A stretch of 64,000 nucleotides of DNA, from assembly GCA_947425785.1 (NCBI GenBank), contig CANEAY010000006.1, forward strand, positions 1-64,000. Direction: 5' to 3'. This document shows positions 16,449 to 25,731 of the stretch, piece after piece. Under the pieces are notes generated by a model. The model was not told the origin of the DNA and made no database searches. It saw nothing but the letters and a program-made list of their open reading frames with translations. The number at the start of each line of letters is the position of its first letter. Position 1 is the stretch's first letter. This stretch comes from an uncultured Pseudoflavonifractor sp. Lineage in GTDB: Bacteria > Bacillota > Clostridia > Oscillospirales > Oscillospiraceae. Made by a program: the position numbers and the translations under genes.

Positions 16449-19400
16449 TTAACTATTTCCCTCGGATTTTTTTGCCTCATAGAATATTTCCAGGGAATGC
16501 TCGCCTTTTAATCCCGTCAATTTTATTCCCTTTACAGCACTTCCATCTAAACGCATTTCATCCTTTTCTCCCCACCGTGCTACGATGTGGAGCAAACCCT
16601 CTTTTGTCCGCCAATGTGCCTTCCAACCGGGCCAGCCCGCCGGGATCGTTCCATTTATAACGAGACTTTTCTCCCGCACCTCCATTCCAAGCAGGCCGCT
16701 CACAGCCGTCTGATAGAACCAGCCTGCCGCCCCGGTGTACCAGCTCCAGCCGCCCCTGCCCAGATGGTCAGGGTGAGCGTAGACATCCGCCGCCAGTACA
16801 TAGGGTTCCGCTTTATATTGCCGGGTGGGATGGTTTGCGGGCAGGAGGGCTTGAAGAAGCTCCAATCCCTTCTCCCCCAGTCCCTGACGGAAGCAGGCCA
16901 GAGCCAGCCAGACAGCGGCGTGGGTATATTGCCCGCCGTTTTCCCGCACTCCGGGCAGGTAAGCGCGGATATAGCCGGGGCGGGCGGGGCCGCGGCCGAA
17001 GGGCGGGTCAAAGAGCTTCACGAGGCTGTGCTCACGGTCGTAAAGCCGTTCCAGCGCAGAGCTTAGCGCGATTTTTGCCCGATCCTTTTCCTCCTCTGTT
17101 CCTGCCCGCACTTTTTCCTCATTTGCCTGCTCTTTTTCCTGTGTCCCGCTGGCGAAAACCGCCCAGCTCTGGGGGATAGAATCGATCTGACATTCCTCGG
17201 AAGCCTTGCCGCCCAAGGGTTTCCCGTCGTCATACCAGCCCCGGAGGTACCATGCAACTTCCCAGGCATTTTTGACGTTTTTTCGCAGTTTTTGGGCCCA
17301 AAACGCGCAAAAATGGCTCGTTTTTGCGTCACTCTGTTGTACGGCCAGAGCACCAAATTTTTCCAATGTGATGATGGCGAACCAGGTGAGCCACACGCTC
17401 TCTCCCCGGCCCTTGGCTCCCACCTCATCCATACCGTCGTTCCAGTCCCCGGTGCCCATCTTCAAAAGGCCGTGCTCCCCCACGCCCCGGTCTATGACCT
17501 TTTCCAAGGCCCGGAGGGCATGGGTATAGACGGTGTCCGTCTCCTGGGTCACATTGGGGACGAAATACCGCTCCCGCTCCTCCTCCCGGAGGGGCTCCCC
17601 GGAGAGCCAGGGGGCCTGTTGGCGCAAAAAGTCCCTGTCGTCCCAAGCCTCCACATAACAGCACAGGGCGTAGGGCAGCCAGAGCAGGTCATCGGAGATG
17701 CGGGTGCGGACACCTCTGGCCGTCTCCTCTCCCACCTCGTGCCACCAGTGCTGGACATCCCCCTGGGTGAACTGATGGGCACAGCAGCGCAGGATCTGTT
17801 CCTTGAGCCACTGTGGCTCAAAGGGCAGCAGGGCCAGGGTGTCCTGAAGCTGATCCCGGAAGCCGTAGGCACCGCCGTTCTGATAATGGGAGGTGCGCCC
17901 CAACAGACGGCAGGCGATGACCTGGTAAAGGCACCAGCCGTTGAGATAGATATTCAGCGCCTCGTCCGGGGTCTCCACCCGCAGGGGGCAGGTCAGCTCC
18001 ACCCAACGGTTTTCCGTACTTTTCAGGTCTTTTTCCCAGTTTTCGCCGCTTTTCCGCTCTGTTTTCTCCCTGTTTGTCACCAAGCAGAGGCTTTGGGCAA
18101 AGCTGTAAAGCCGCTCCCCTTTCCCCATTGTGATATGACGAAGCTCTCCTGTCCCATGGGGCAGTTCTATCCTGAGCCGCCGCTCCGCCCCCTCCCAGGG
18201 GACATACACCGTTGTGGCGACCATCCCGCCCGGCCAGACCTTCTCCCAGCGGGCCCAGCCAAAGCCATAGGTCACCGTCACCGGCAGGCCGTCTCCACCG
18301 GCAAAGAGGCTGTGGGTCTCCCCCCCGAAGGTCAGCAGGAACCACTCTGGGCCGCCGACGGACAGGGGATCGTTGTTCCAGGGGGTGATGGGGGTCTCCC
18401 GGGGGTTGCCCTGCCAGAGGTGGCCGCAGCCGGTCTCGTCGGTGAGAAGGCCAAAGCGGGGGTTGGCCAGCACATGGCTCCAGCCCAAGGGCGGCAAGTC
18501 CCCGTTCAGCTTCAGCACAAAATGGCCCGGTTCGTCAAAAGACCAATCCGGCAGGGCGCCGCTCACCCGGCAGGGCAGCATGGGGGGCTGGACAGGGACT
18601 TCGGAACGGTCGTCCGTCCAACGGCCAGCACTGTCCAGAACCACCGCCGCCCAGTCCTCCCAGGGGGAGGCCATCCCCGGCCGGGGGCGCTCCACCAGAT
18701 GGATGCCCCCCTTCCGGCCCAGCTCCCCCTCCAGGCCCAAAGCCTTGACCGCCTCCATGAGGGCTCCCTGCTGGGGCCGGTGATAGTCGCCGCCGTCATT
18801 GAGGAGATAGACCAGATCAAATGCAAAACCACAGCGGTTTAGAAGGGCATAAACTTTCAGCGGAAAGGGTTCCGCCTGCTCTCCCTCTGCCGGGGGCATT
18901 GCCAGGGCAATGGGCACATCCCCGGAGACTCCATAGGCCCAGAGGGCCGACTGGGGGGTATCTCCGTGGCCGGAGGCAGGAAAAGCCAGGGCGGAGAGCA
19001 GTTCCATGGCTTGCCGTCCCTCCTGGTTGGAGAGGGAAAGGCTCCGCATAAGGCCGTCCAGCCGCCCCACATTCTGAACGGGGGCCGCCAGGACTGCCAG
19101 GGCCGCCTGTTCCGCCTGTTCCCTGCTATCCTCCTTTCCCAAAGCTATACGCAGACGGTGGGGGCCGCTCCCGCTCAAGGGGAAGCGGGCCAGCAGACAG
19201 GGATCCAGCACCGCGCCCAGAGAGCCCTGGGCGGGACTTTCCAAAGCCTGGGCCAGACGGTTCAGACCGCCCCGGCCCAGGGCCTTCTCCCGGCTGGTGT
19301 CAAACCCGGCCTCCTCCCTGTCCCACAGCACCGCCAAAGACACTTCCCGGTCGCCCTTCCTTGGACGGCGGGTGAAGAAAACGCCCCGTTCCAAGGCCCC

Positions 19401-22400
19401 GCTTTCCAGGGACAGCTTGGAATAGGCGGGGTGGGCCAGATGATCCGCCACCGGAGCCAGAACCGGCTCCAGATAGCACACCAGCTCTCCCACGCCGGCC
19501 CCCTCCAGCTCCACCGACCACAGGCATCCCCGCTCCCCTCTGGGAAGGGACAGGCGCACAGTTGCCGTAAAGTTATCTTTCTTTACAGTCCATGCCGCCT
19601 CCCCGCCGGTAAAGCTCCAGGAGAAATGCCCCTCTTCCGAAAGCAGGGGCGCGGCGGTCAGCGGAATGAGGCCCCCTTTCTTATCCCGGCAGAAGAAGCT
19701 GACCCCTGCCGGGGCATACCGCTGCCGAAAGGCGGTGAATACCGGGGCTTCTCCCCGGTCGTCGGTAAAGGCCACGGCGCCGCTGTCGGTACACAGCGCC
19801 CAGAAAAGCCCGTTGGAGAGCAGATGACAGGCCGGACGGGCCAGGTCATACCCCGACCCAGTGCGGCAAAACTGGCTTTGCCGCAGGGGCTTGGGCCGTT
19901 CCATTGCCCAGGAATCGTCCGGGCGCATGACAGGGGCGCCCACAGGCACCTTTTCCTGCAAAAGCTCCCGGAAGGCCCCCATGGAGCAGTCCCGGAGGAA
20001 CCGCTCCTGCATCACGTTCTCCTTGAGGGCGTTGTCAATGGCCACCAGGCTCATACCCAGGTGGTGGGACATAAAGGAGCGCACCACCGCCCAGCGCTCC
20101 CCCTCTTGAAGGCGGCTGGGGGTCATGTCCACCGCCTCATAGAGGCCGTAGGCGCCCTCCAGGCCCATATCCCGCAGACGGCGCAGGTTCCGCCCCGCGC
20201 TGGCCGGCGCCAGCAGAAGGGCCAGGAAGGAGGCGTAAGGGGCCACCACCAGCTCTCTGTCCAGGCCCCGCTTCAGGCCCAGGGCCTGGACGCCGTGGGC
20301 CTTATACTGATAGGCCATACCGGGATCAAAGGCATAGAAGCCGGACTCCGAGATGCCCCAGGGGGCCTTGGTCTTGTCTCCCCGGCGCTTTTGGGCGTAG
20401 ATACAGAAGGAGAGGGATTCATACATCAGGCTTCCCTGCTCACAGGGCAGGAGGAGGTTGGGCATGAAATACTCGAACATGGTGCCTGTCCAGGAGGCCA
20501 TACCGCAATAGTCATTGTCCCCCACCAGGCCCCGGCCCAGCCGCCGCCAGTGCCGGGGATCCACCTCGCCCAGGGCGATGGCCAGATAGCTGGCAAGGCG
20601 GGCCTCACTGGCCATCAGGTCGTACCAGCCGGAGGTGAACTCCCCCCGCTCCACATCGAAGCCGATGGTGAAGAGCTTGCGGGGCCGGTCGTAGAGGGGC
20701 GTCAGAGCCATGGCGTCGGAGAGCTTCTCCGCCCGGCGGGCCAGCTCCCCCTCTCCCCACTCGTAGAGGGCCTCCCGCAGGGCGATGAGGCACCCCCGCA
20801 GGTTGCCGCTGTCCACGGTGGAGACGTACCGGGGCCGCAGGGGGGTACAGTCGGAGGTGTCATACCAGTTGTAGAGGTGGCCCTGCCACTTCTCCAGGCC
20901 CTCCACCGTGTCCAGCATATGGCCGATGAGCTCTGCGGCCTCTCCCCGGCCGGTGAGCTCCAGGTCGGCGGCGGCGATACAGCTCAAAAGGGCCATGCCG
21001 ATATTGGTGGGAGAGGTGCGCCGGGCGGGGCCCAGCCGGGGCTTCTCCTGGACGTTGTCCGGGGGAAGCCAGTGATCCTCCGGCCGGAGCCAGTCCCGGA
21101 AATAGCCCCAGATGAGCCCCGCCTGGTGGAGGAGAAAGGGCCTGTCCTCCGCCGGGGCGCTCTTCCCCTCCCGCACCCGCCGGGAGAGGGCCCAGGCGAA
21201 GGCGGGAGAGGCCGCCCACACCAGGCCGATGGCCGCGCCCGCCGGGAAACGGGCAAAGAGGATGGCGAAAAGGCCCACTGCCACGGCGGGCCACTGGGCC
21301 CGAAATTCCGCCTGTATCCCTGTCTTTTTTCGTTCCGCGTCTGCCGCCGTCACCCATTCCAGCATCTTTTTGCGGGTGATAAGGCTCCGCCACAGGGCGG
21401 TGCAGATGGCGGAGGCGCAGACCCAGGCGTGATAGGGCAGAAAGAGGAGCTGTACCAGGGTCTGGAGGAGCATCCCGCCAAAGCCGGCGATGACCGTGGA
21501 GTGGTAGCGCCTATGCAGGCCCGTACCGCCGCGGAAGGCCAGCTCCGCCCCGGAAAGGAGCAGGTTCGACCAGGCGGAGACCACCGCCAGGGCCGCCGCT
21601 GAACCAAAGGCGGGGGCGGACAGGCACATCCCCAGCAGAAGGGCCAGCAGGGTGGCCACCGGGGAGAGGCTGCGCCGCAGGTTGTCAAAGAGCTTCCACT
21701 TGTCCACGGAGGAGATGGGGTTCTCCTCCACCCGGCCCGACTCGTCCTTCACCCGGCGGCCCAGCCAGGGCAGCAGCTGCCAGTCACCCCGCACCCAGCG
21801 GTGGAGACGGGAATAGTAGCCGGTGACACGGTAGGGATAGCCGTCGGTAAGCTCCACGTCCTCCAGAAGTCCGGCGTGGAGGTAAGCACCCTCCAAAAGG
21901 TCGTGGGAGAGCACCTGCTCCGTGGGGAAGCGGCCGTCCAGGCACTGGCCGAAGACCTCCACGTCGAAGATGCCTTTGCCGGTATAGGTGCCCCGGTCGA
22001 AGAGGTCGTGGTACACGTCGCTGCAGGCGCCGCCGTAAGGGTCGATGCCCCCCTGGCCGGCGAAGATGCGGGAAAACTGGGAGCGGTTGGCGGAGCGCAG
22101 ATCCACCCCTACCCGGGGTTGGAGGAGACCGTAGCCCTCGGTGACCACCCGGCGCTTTGGATCCACGGTGGGCCGGTTCAGGGGGTGGAGCATGGCGCCC
22201 ACCAGCTCACGGGCGGAGCCCACGTTGAGGGCGGTGTCGGAATCCAGGGTGATGACGTACTTTGTCCCCGCCAGGGCCCGGCTGTCGCCGGAGCGGACGC
22301 GCAGGGCGGTGGGGCGGCCCCGGAGGAGGCGGGTCAGCTCCAGAAGGGCGCCCCGTTTCCGCTCCCAGCCTACGTAGCGCTCGTCCCTGCGCTGGAAGGC

Positions 22401-23654
22401 GGGCTGGCGGAAAAAGAGGTAGAAGCCGCCGTCGTACTTTTCGTTGAGGGCGTCCATGGCCGCTTTGGCGTTTTTGACCCAGCGGCGCTCTTTGGCGCCC
22501 ATAGGAGAGTCCCGGTCGGGAAGGTCGGCCAGCAGGCCGAGGCGAAGCTCGCCGCCGCAGTCCCGGTTGGCAAGGCGGTAACGCTCCAGAAGGGCGGCAT
22601 AGCCGCTGCCGCTGTCGTCGTCGGTGAGAAGACCTGTGATGACGCACAGGGTGCGCCCTTCGGGGGGAAGGCCCTCCTTCAGGGCCATGCGGGGGACGCT
22701 CCGGGGCCGCACCAGGCGGGTGACGCAGAAGTCCGCCAGGTTCTTCATCAGATCGGAGGCAGGCAGGAGCAGGAGGAAGAAAAGGGGCCAGCTCTCCGCC
22801 TGGAAGCCCTGCCACAGGGCCAGGGTCAGAGTGGGCAGAAGGATGCTGGCCACGTAGAGAGCCCCGGAGGGGCCTTTCGCCGTCTCCCCCAGGGGATGGC
22901 GGAAGAGGAACCAGCCGATGTGCCGCTCCTCGCCGTCGCCCTTTTCTGCCAGGGACAGGGCCTTTTGGGCGGCCTGGGCCTCTGTGATACGGTGCTTTCG
23001 GGCCAGGACGCACACCTGGCGGCGGTAGCGGGAGCGGGTGGCCTCGTCCATTTTTTCATAGAGTCCCGCCGGGTCTTTCAGCAGGGTCTGCTCCACCGGG
23101 CTGGATGCCTCCAGCAGGGGGGCGAGATTGGCGGTGGATAGGGCCCGAAGGCCGGTGAAGATCCCCTCTACGGCCTCGGCAAGGCCCGGCTCTTCCTCCT
23201 TTTCCAGCACGCTGCAGAGGGCGGCCAGCCGCAGACAGAGGGCACCCCGCAGGGCGGGGACAAAGAGGGAGAGCTCCTCCTCAGAGAGGGGGCTGGTCTG
23301 CTGCACTCCGGCCAGATAGGCCCCCAGGGCCTCCGTCTCGGCCTTTGGGGCCGCCTGGGCCAGAGCGCGGGCCAGGGCTTCCAGGCGGGTCTCCTCCCCT
23401 GTCCGGGTCAGGCGCTTGCCCCCCTTCAGCTCCTCCGCCGCCGCTTTCCCCTCCCGCTGGGCCAGATAGGCATTGTCCAGCAGCCACTCCACCGCCGCGG
23501 GAAGCCGTTCCCACTCCCTGGCGGCCAGGGCCAGGCGGGTCTTTTCAATGCGCTTTAAGGCCCTGTCCAGCGACCGGGCCATTCCCCGGCCGGAGCGGTG
23601 TCCCTGCACAGGAAGCTGTTTTGCCGTCTCCTGTCCCAACTCCAAAAGCCCCAT
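16449..23654 (-). CDS. Cyclic beta-1,2-glucan synthase-like protein (GT84-glucoamylase-GH94)
   Basis: A 2,401-residue membrane enzyme, the largest gene here. N-terminal helical region, membrane segments at about 265-320, a family 84 glycosyltransferase domain with DSDT near residue 470 and RLHRWVRGDW near residue 620, more membrane helices (about 665-750), a glucoamylase-like domain (about 900-1250) and a C-terminal GH94 phosphorylase-like domain (about 1650-2380) with NGGAYGFRDQLQDT and GTGDWNDGMDEVG. This is the NdvB/Cgs architecture, which makes cyclic beta-1,2-glucan in rhizobia and Brucella. The product in this organism is unproven. ATG at 23654 follows GGGGGAG. Low-GC patches at about 17080-17150, 17270-17345 and 18010-18075 encode charged, Lys/Glu/Gln-rich segments in the GH94 half. 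Confidence 0.88.
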   Translation of the reverse strand: MGLLELGQETAKQLPVQGHRSGRGMARSLDRALKRIEKTRLALAAREWERLPAAVEWLLDNAYLAQREGKAAAEELKGGKRLTRTGEETRLEALARALAQAAPKAETEALGAYLAGVQQTSPLSEEELSLFVPALRGALCLRLAALCSVLEKEEEPGLAEAVEGIFTGLRALSTANLAPLLEASSPVEQTLLKDPAGLYEKMDEATRSRYRRQVCVLARKHRITEAQAAQKALSLAEKGDGEERHIGWFLFRHPLGETAKGPSGALYVASILLPTLTLALWQGFQAESWPLFFLLLLPASDLMKNLADFCVTRLVRPRSVPRMALKEGLPPEGRTLCVITGLLTDDDSGSGYAALLERYRLANRDCGGELRLGLLADLPDRDSPMGAKERRWVKNAKAAMDALNEKYDGGFYLFFRQPAFQRRDERYVGWERKRGALLELTRLLRGRPTALRVRSGDSRALAGTKYVITLDSDTALNVGSARELVGAMLHPLNRPTVDPKRRVVTEGYGLLQPRVGVDLRSANRSQFSRIFAGQGGIDPYGGACSDVYHDLFDRGTYTGKGIFDVEVFGQCLDGRFPTEQVLSHDLLEGAYLHAGLLEDVELTDGYPYRVTGYYSRLHRWVRGDWQLLPWLGRRVKDESGRVEENPISSVDKWKLFDNLRRSLSPVATLLALLLGMCLSAPAFGSAAALAVVSAWSNLLLSGAELAFRGGTGLHRRYHSTVIAGFGGMLLQTLVQLLFLPYHAWVCASAICTALWRSLITRKKMLEWVTAADAERKKTGIQAEFRAQWPAVAVGLFAILFARFPAGAAIGLVWAASPAFAWALSRRVREGKSAPAEDRPFLLHQAGLIWGYFRDWLRPEDHWLPPDNVQEKPRLGPARRTSPTNIGMALLSCIAAADLELTGRGEAAELIGHMLDTVEGLEKWQGHLYNWYDTSDCTPLRPRYVSTVDSGNLRGCLIALREALYEWGEGELARRAEKLSDAMALTPLYDRPRKLFTIGFDVERGEFTSGWYDLMASEARLASYLAIALGEVDPRHWRRLGRGLVGDNDYCGMASWTGTMFEYFMPNLLLPCEQGSLMYESLSFCIYAQKRRGDKTKAPWGISESGFYAFDPGMAYQYKAHGVQALGLKRGLDRELVVAPYASFLALLLAPASAGRNLRRLRDMGLEGAYGLYEAVDMTPSRLQEGERWAVVRSFMSHHLGMSLVAIDNALKENVMQERFLRDCSMGAFRELLQEKVPVGAPVMRPDDSWAMERPKPLRQSQFCRTGSGYDLARPACHLLSNGLFWALCTDSGAVAFTDDRGEAPVFTAFRQRYAPAGVSFFCRDKKGGLIPLTAAPLLSEEGHFSWSFTGGEAAWTVKKDNFTATVRLSLPRGERGCLWSVELEGAGVGELVCYLEPVLAPVADHLAHPAYSKLSLESGALERGVFFTRRPRKGDREVSLAVLWDREEAGFDTSREKALGRGGLNRLAQALESPAQGSLGAVLDPCLLARFPLSGSGPHRLRIALGKEDSREQAEQAALAVLAAPVQNVGRLDGLMRSLSLSNQEGRQAMELLSALAFPASGHGDTPQSALWAYGVSGDVPIALAMPPAEGEQAEPFPLKVYALLNRCGFAFDLVYLLNDGGDYHRPQQGALMEAVKALGLEGELGRKGGIHLVERPRPGMASPWEDWAAVVLDSAGRWTDDRSEVPVQPPMLPCRVSGALPDWSFDEPGHFVLKLNGDLPPLGWSHVLANPRFGLLTDETGCGHLWQGNPRETPITPWNNDPLSVGGPEWFLLTFGGETHSLFAGGDGLPVTVTYGFGWARWEKVWPGGMVATTVYVPWEGAERRLRIELPHGTGELRHITMGKGERLYSFAQSLCLVTNREKTERKSGENWEKDLKSTENRWVELTCPLRVETPDEALNIYLNGWCLYQVIACRLLGRTSHYQNGGAYGFRDQLQDTLALLPFEPQWLKEQILRCCAHQFTQGDVQHWWHEVGEETARGVRTRISDDLLWLPYALCCYVEAWDDRDFLRQQAPWLSGEPLREEERERYFVPNVTQETDTVYTHALRALEKVIDRGVGEHGLLKMGTGDWNDGMDEVGAKGRGESVWLTWFAIITLEKFGALAVQQSDAKTSHFCAFWAQKLRKNVKNAWEVAWYLRGWYDDGKPLGGKASEECQIDSIPQSWAVFASGTQEKEQANEEKVRAGTEEEKDRAKIALSSALERLYDREHSLVKLFDPPFGRGPARPGYIRAYLPGVRENGGQYTHAAVWLALACFRQGLGEKGLELLQALLPANHPTRQYKAEPYVLAADVYAHPDHLGRGGWSWYTGAAGWFYQTAVSGLLGMEVREKSLVINGTIPAGWPGWKAHWRTKEGLLHIVARWGEKDEMRLDGSAVKGIKLTGLKGEHSLEIFYEAKKSEGNS

Positions 23655-23685
23655 ATTTCGCTCCCCCTTCCATCTCCCCCCAGTT

Positions 23686-23752
23686 TTGACAACAAAGCTA
23701 TTTTTCATACAAAGGAAAGGCTCTTGCTTTTCCGGCCAAAAACAGCGATAAT
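23686..23752 (+). promoter_or_regulatory. glpK promoter region
   Basis: Two candidate sigma-A promoters are visible. The better placed is TTGCTT (23724-23729), a 17-base spacer and GATAAT (23747-23752), 32 bases before the glpK ATG. The other has a perfect TTGACA at 23686-23691 but only a weak -10. Confidence 0.5.
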
Positions 23753-23784
23753 AGACTATATATTTCTTTCCGGGAGGGATCGCC

Positions 23785-25272
23785 ATGGGAAAATACATCC
23801 TTACGCTGGATCAGGGCACCACCAGCTCCCGCGCCATTCTCTTTGACAGGGCCCAGAACCTGGTCAGCACCGCCCAAAAGGAGCTGCGGCAGATATATCC
23901 CAAAGAGGGCTGGGTAGAGCACGACCCCATGGAGATCTGGGCCTCCCAGTACGCGGTGATGATGGAGGTGCTGGCCCAATCGGGAGTGAAGCCCCGGGAT
24001 CTCGCCGCCATCGGCGTGGCCAACCAGCGGGAGACCACCGTAGTTTGGGAGCGGGCCACCGGGACGCCTGTCTATAACGCCATCTGCTGGCAGTGCCGCC
24101 GGACGGCGGAGGAGGTGGATCGGCTGAAGGCCGACGGACTCACCGACCACATCCGCAGGGTCACCGGCCTCCTCCCCGACGCCTACTTCTCCGCCACCAA
24201 GCTCAAGTGGATCCTGGACAAGGTGGATCCCCGGCGGGAGCGGGCCCGGCGGGGGGAACTGCTCTTCGGCACGGTGGACTGCTGGCTGGTATGGAAGCTC
24301 ACCGACGGCGCCGCCCACGTCACCGACGCCACAAATGCCTCCCGCACCATGCTCTACGACATCCACAGGGGCTGTTGGGACGACACCCTGCTGGATGTGC
24401 TGGACATTCCCCGGGAAATGCTCCCCCAGGTGGTGGAGTGCAGCGGTGTGGTGGGACACGCCGACATATCCGGGATAAAAGTTCCCATTGCCGGCATGGC
24501 TGGAGATCAGCAGGCCGCCCTTTTCGGCCAGACCTGCTTCTCCCCCGGCGAGGCCAAAAACACTTACGGCACCGGCTGCTTCCTGCTGATGAACACCGGG
24601 ACGGTTCCCTGTGAGAGCCGCAACGGCCTTCTCACCACCATCGCCATGGCCCGGAAGGGCGAAGTCCAGTACGCTTTGGAGGGCTCTGCCTTCACCGGCG
24701 GGGCGGTGATCCAATGGCTCCGGGACGAGCTGGGCCTTATCTCCGAGGCCCCGGAGGCCGAAGGGGTTGCCGCTTCCGTCCCCAACACCGGCGGAGTTTA
24801 TCTGGTGCCCGCCTTCACCGGTCTGGGGGCCCCCCACTGGGATATGTATGCCAGGGGCTGTCTGGTGGGCCTTACACGGGGCACCGGCCGGGCCCACATC
24901 GTTCGGGCCGCCCAGGAGTCCATTGCCTACCAAGTCCGGGATCTGGTGGCCGCCATGGAGAAGGACACCGGGCTTCCCCTCACCACCCTCAGCGCCGACG
25001 GCGGCGCCAGCCGGGACGGCTTCCTGCTCCAGTTCCAGGCGGATATCCTGGGGTGCGGCGTTCGCCGCCCCGTGACCCGGGAGACCACCGCCCTGGGCGC
25101 CGCCTGTCTGGCCGGGCTGGCAGTGGGCTTCTGGCGGGACACCGACGAGCTGCGCCAGCTTTGGCGCCAGGACGCTCTTTTTACCCCTCAAATCGAGCCT
25201 GAACATAGGGAAAAGCTCCTGGCCGGGTGGCACAAGGCCGTGGGCCGCAGTCTGGACTGGGCGGAGCGGTAA
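23785..25272 (+). CDS. glpK: Glycerol kinase
   Basis: A 495-residue FGGY-family kinase that makes glycerol-3-phosphate from glycerol and ATP. Motifs: [13 protein letters not shown] at the N-terminus, [11 protein letters not shown] near residue 77, [12 protein letters not shown] near residue 184, and the GALVWL-type/ADGGAS region near residue 400. Length agrees with E. coli (502). GGGAGGG is 7 bases before the ATG. No facilitator or glycerol-phosphate dehydrogenase gene adjoins it, so it is a lone kinase gene here. Confidence 0.97.
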   Translation: MGKYILTLDQGTTSSRAILFDRAQNLVSTAQKELRQIYPKEGWVEHDPMEIWASQYAVMMEVLAQSGVKPRDLAAIGVANQRETTVVWERATGTPVYNAICWQCRRTAEEVDRLKADGLTDHIRRVTGLLPDAYFSATKLKWILDKVDPRRERARRGELLFGTVDCWLVWKLTDGAAHVTDATNASRTMLYDIHRGCWDDTLLDVLDIPREMLPQVVECSGVVGHADISGIKVPIAGMAGDQQAALFGQTCFSPGEAKNTYGTGCFLLMNTGTVPCESRNGLLTTIAMARKGEVQYALEGSAFTGGAVIQWLRDELGLISEAPEAEGVAASVPNTGGVYLVPAFTGLGAPHWDMYARGCLVGLTRGTGRAHIVRAAQESIAYQVRDLVAAMEKDTGLPLTTLSADGGASRDGFLLQFQADILGCGVRRPVTRETTALGAACLAGLAVGFWRDTDELRQLWRQDALFTPQIEPEHREKLLAGWHKAVGRSLDWAER

Positions 25273-25273
25273 G

Positions 25274-25302
25274 CACCTTCCCACCCTTCTCCACATAGGA
25301 TG
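25274..25302 (+). promoter_or_regulatory. Sigma-K-like promoter of Cys-rich mini-gene 1
   Basis: CACC (25274-25277), exactly 16 bases, then CATAGGATG (25294-25302). This fits the Bacillus sigma-K pattern mACm-N16-CATAnnnTA except for the last base. It starts one base after the glpK stop. The second Cys-rich gene at 38.7 kb has the same CATAGGAT core at the same spacing. Confidence 0.55.
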
Positions 25303-25346
25303 CGTTGTGGCGAAAGCCACCACATTTCAAGTGGAGGGATCTCATC

Positions 25347-25607
25347 ATGTTCTGTTGTTGTGGCTCTTGCGGCTCCTGCGGGTGCAACGATTCCTGCGGC
25401 TGCGGCTGTGGCTGTGGTTCTGATAACGGTATCACCACTCTGCCCATCTTCCCCGATACCCCCGCCTTCCCCGGCCTCTCCCAGTTCCCGGTGTACGTCT
25501 CTTACCCCGCCTTCTTTGCCGGGGACACCGCCATCAACGGCGCCAACCAGGCCATTTTTACTGTCGGCGGCACCACTTCCACCACCCGCAGATCCTGCCG
25601 GCGCTAA
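25347..25607 (+). CDS. Small Cys/Gly-rich protein, probable spore-associated
   Basis: An 86-residue protein whose first 28 residues are mostly Cys and Gly (CCCGSCGSCGC and CGCGCGCG runs), followed by a Pro/Phe-rich middle and a TTSTTRRSCRR tail. No named family is recognised. GGAGGG lies 5 bases before the ATG at 25347. The sigma-K-like promoter upstream and the Cys-rich composition suggest a late mother-cell product such as a cross-linked coat component; that is inference. A hairpin with a GAAA loop (25304-25320) lies in the leader. Confidence 0.75.
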   Translation: MFCCCGSCGSCGCNDSCGCGCGCGSDNGITTLPIFPDTPAFPGLSQFPVYVSYPAFFAGDTAINGANQAIFTVGGTTSTTRRSCRR

Positions 25608-25615
25608 GTTCCATC

Positions 25616-25632
25616 GCCGCCCTTCGGGCGGC
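25616..25632 (+). terminator. Hairpin after Cys-rich mini-gene 1
   Basis: GCCGCCC-TTC-GGGCGGC, a perfect 7-bp stem 8 bases after the stop codon. It lacks a T-run, so termination would be weak or factor-assisted. Confidence 0.4.
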
Positions 25633-25731
25633 TTACATCCCCTCCCTTGCGTCATTGTAAATAGCATCTACAGTATCTGCATCTGCGCCTTTGAGGTGAC
25701 CTTATGTCATACAGAGAGAACGACAAGGCCC

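Noticed and set aside
18966..21602. An 878-codon plus-strand frame opposite the glucan synthase
   Set aside because: Low-complexity His/Gln/Gly/Pro translation typical of antisense shadows; the minus strand has clear GT84/GH94 motifs.
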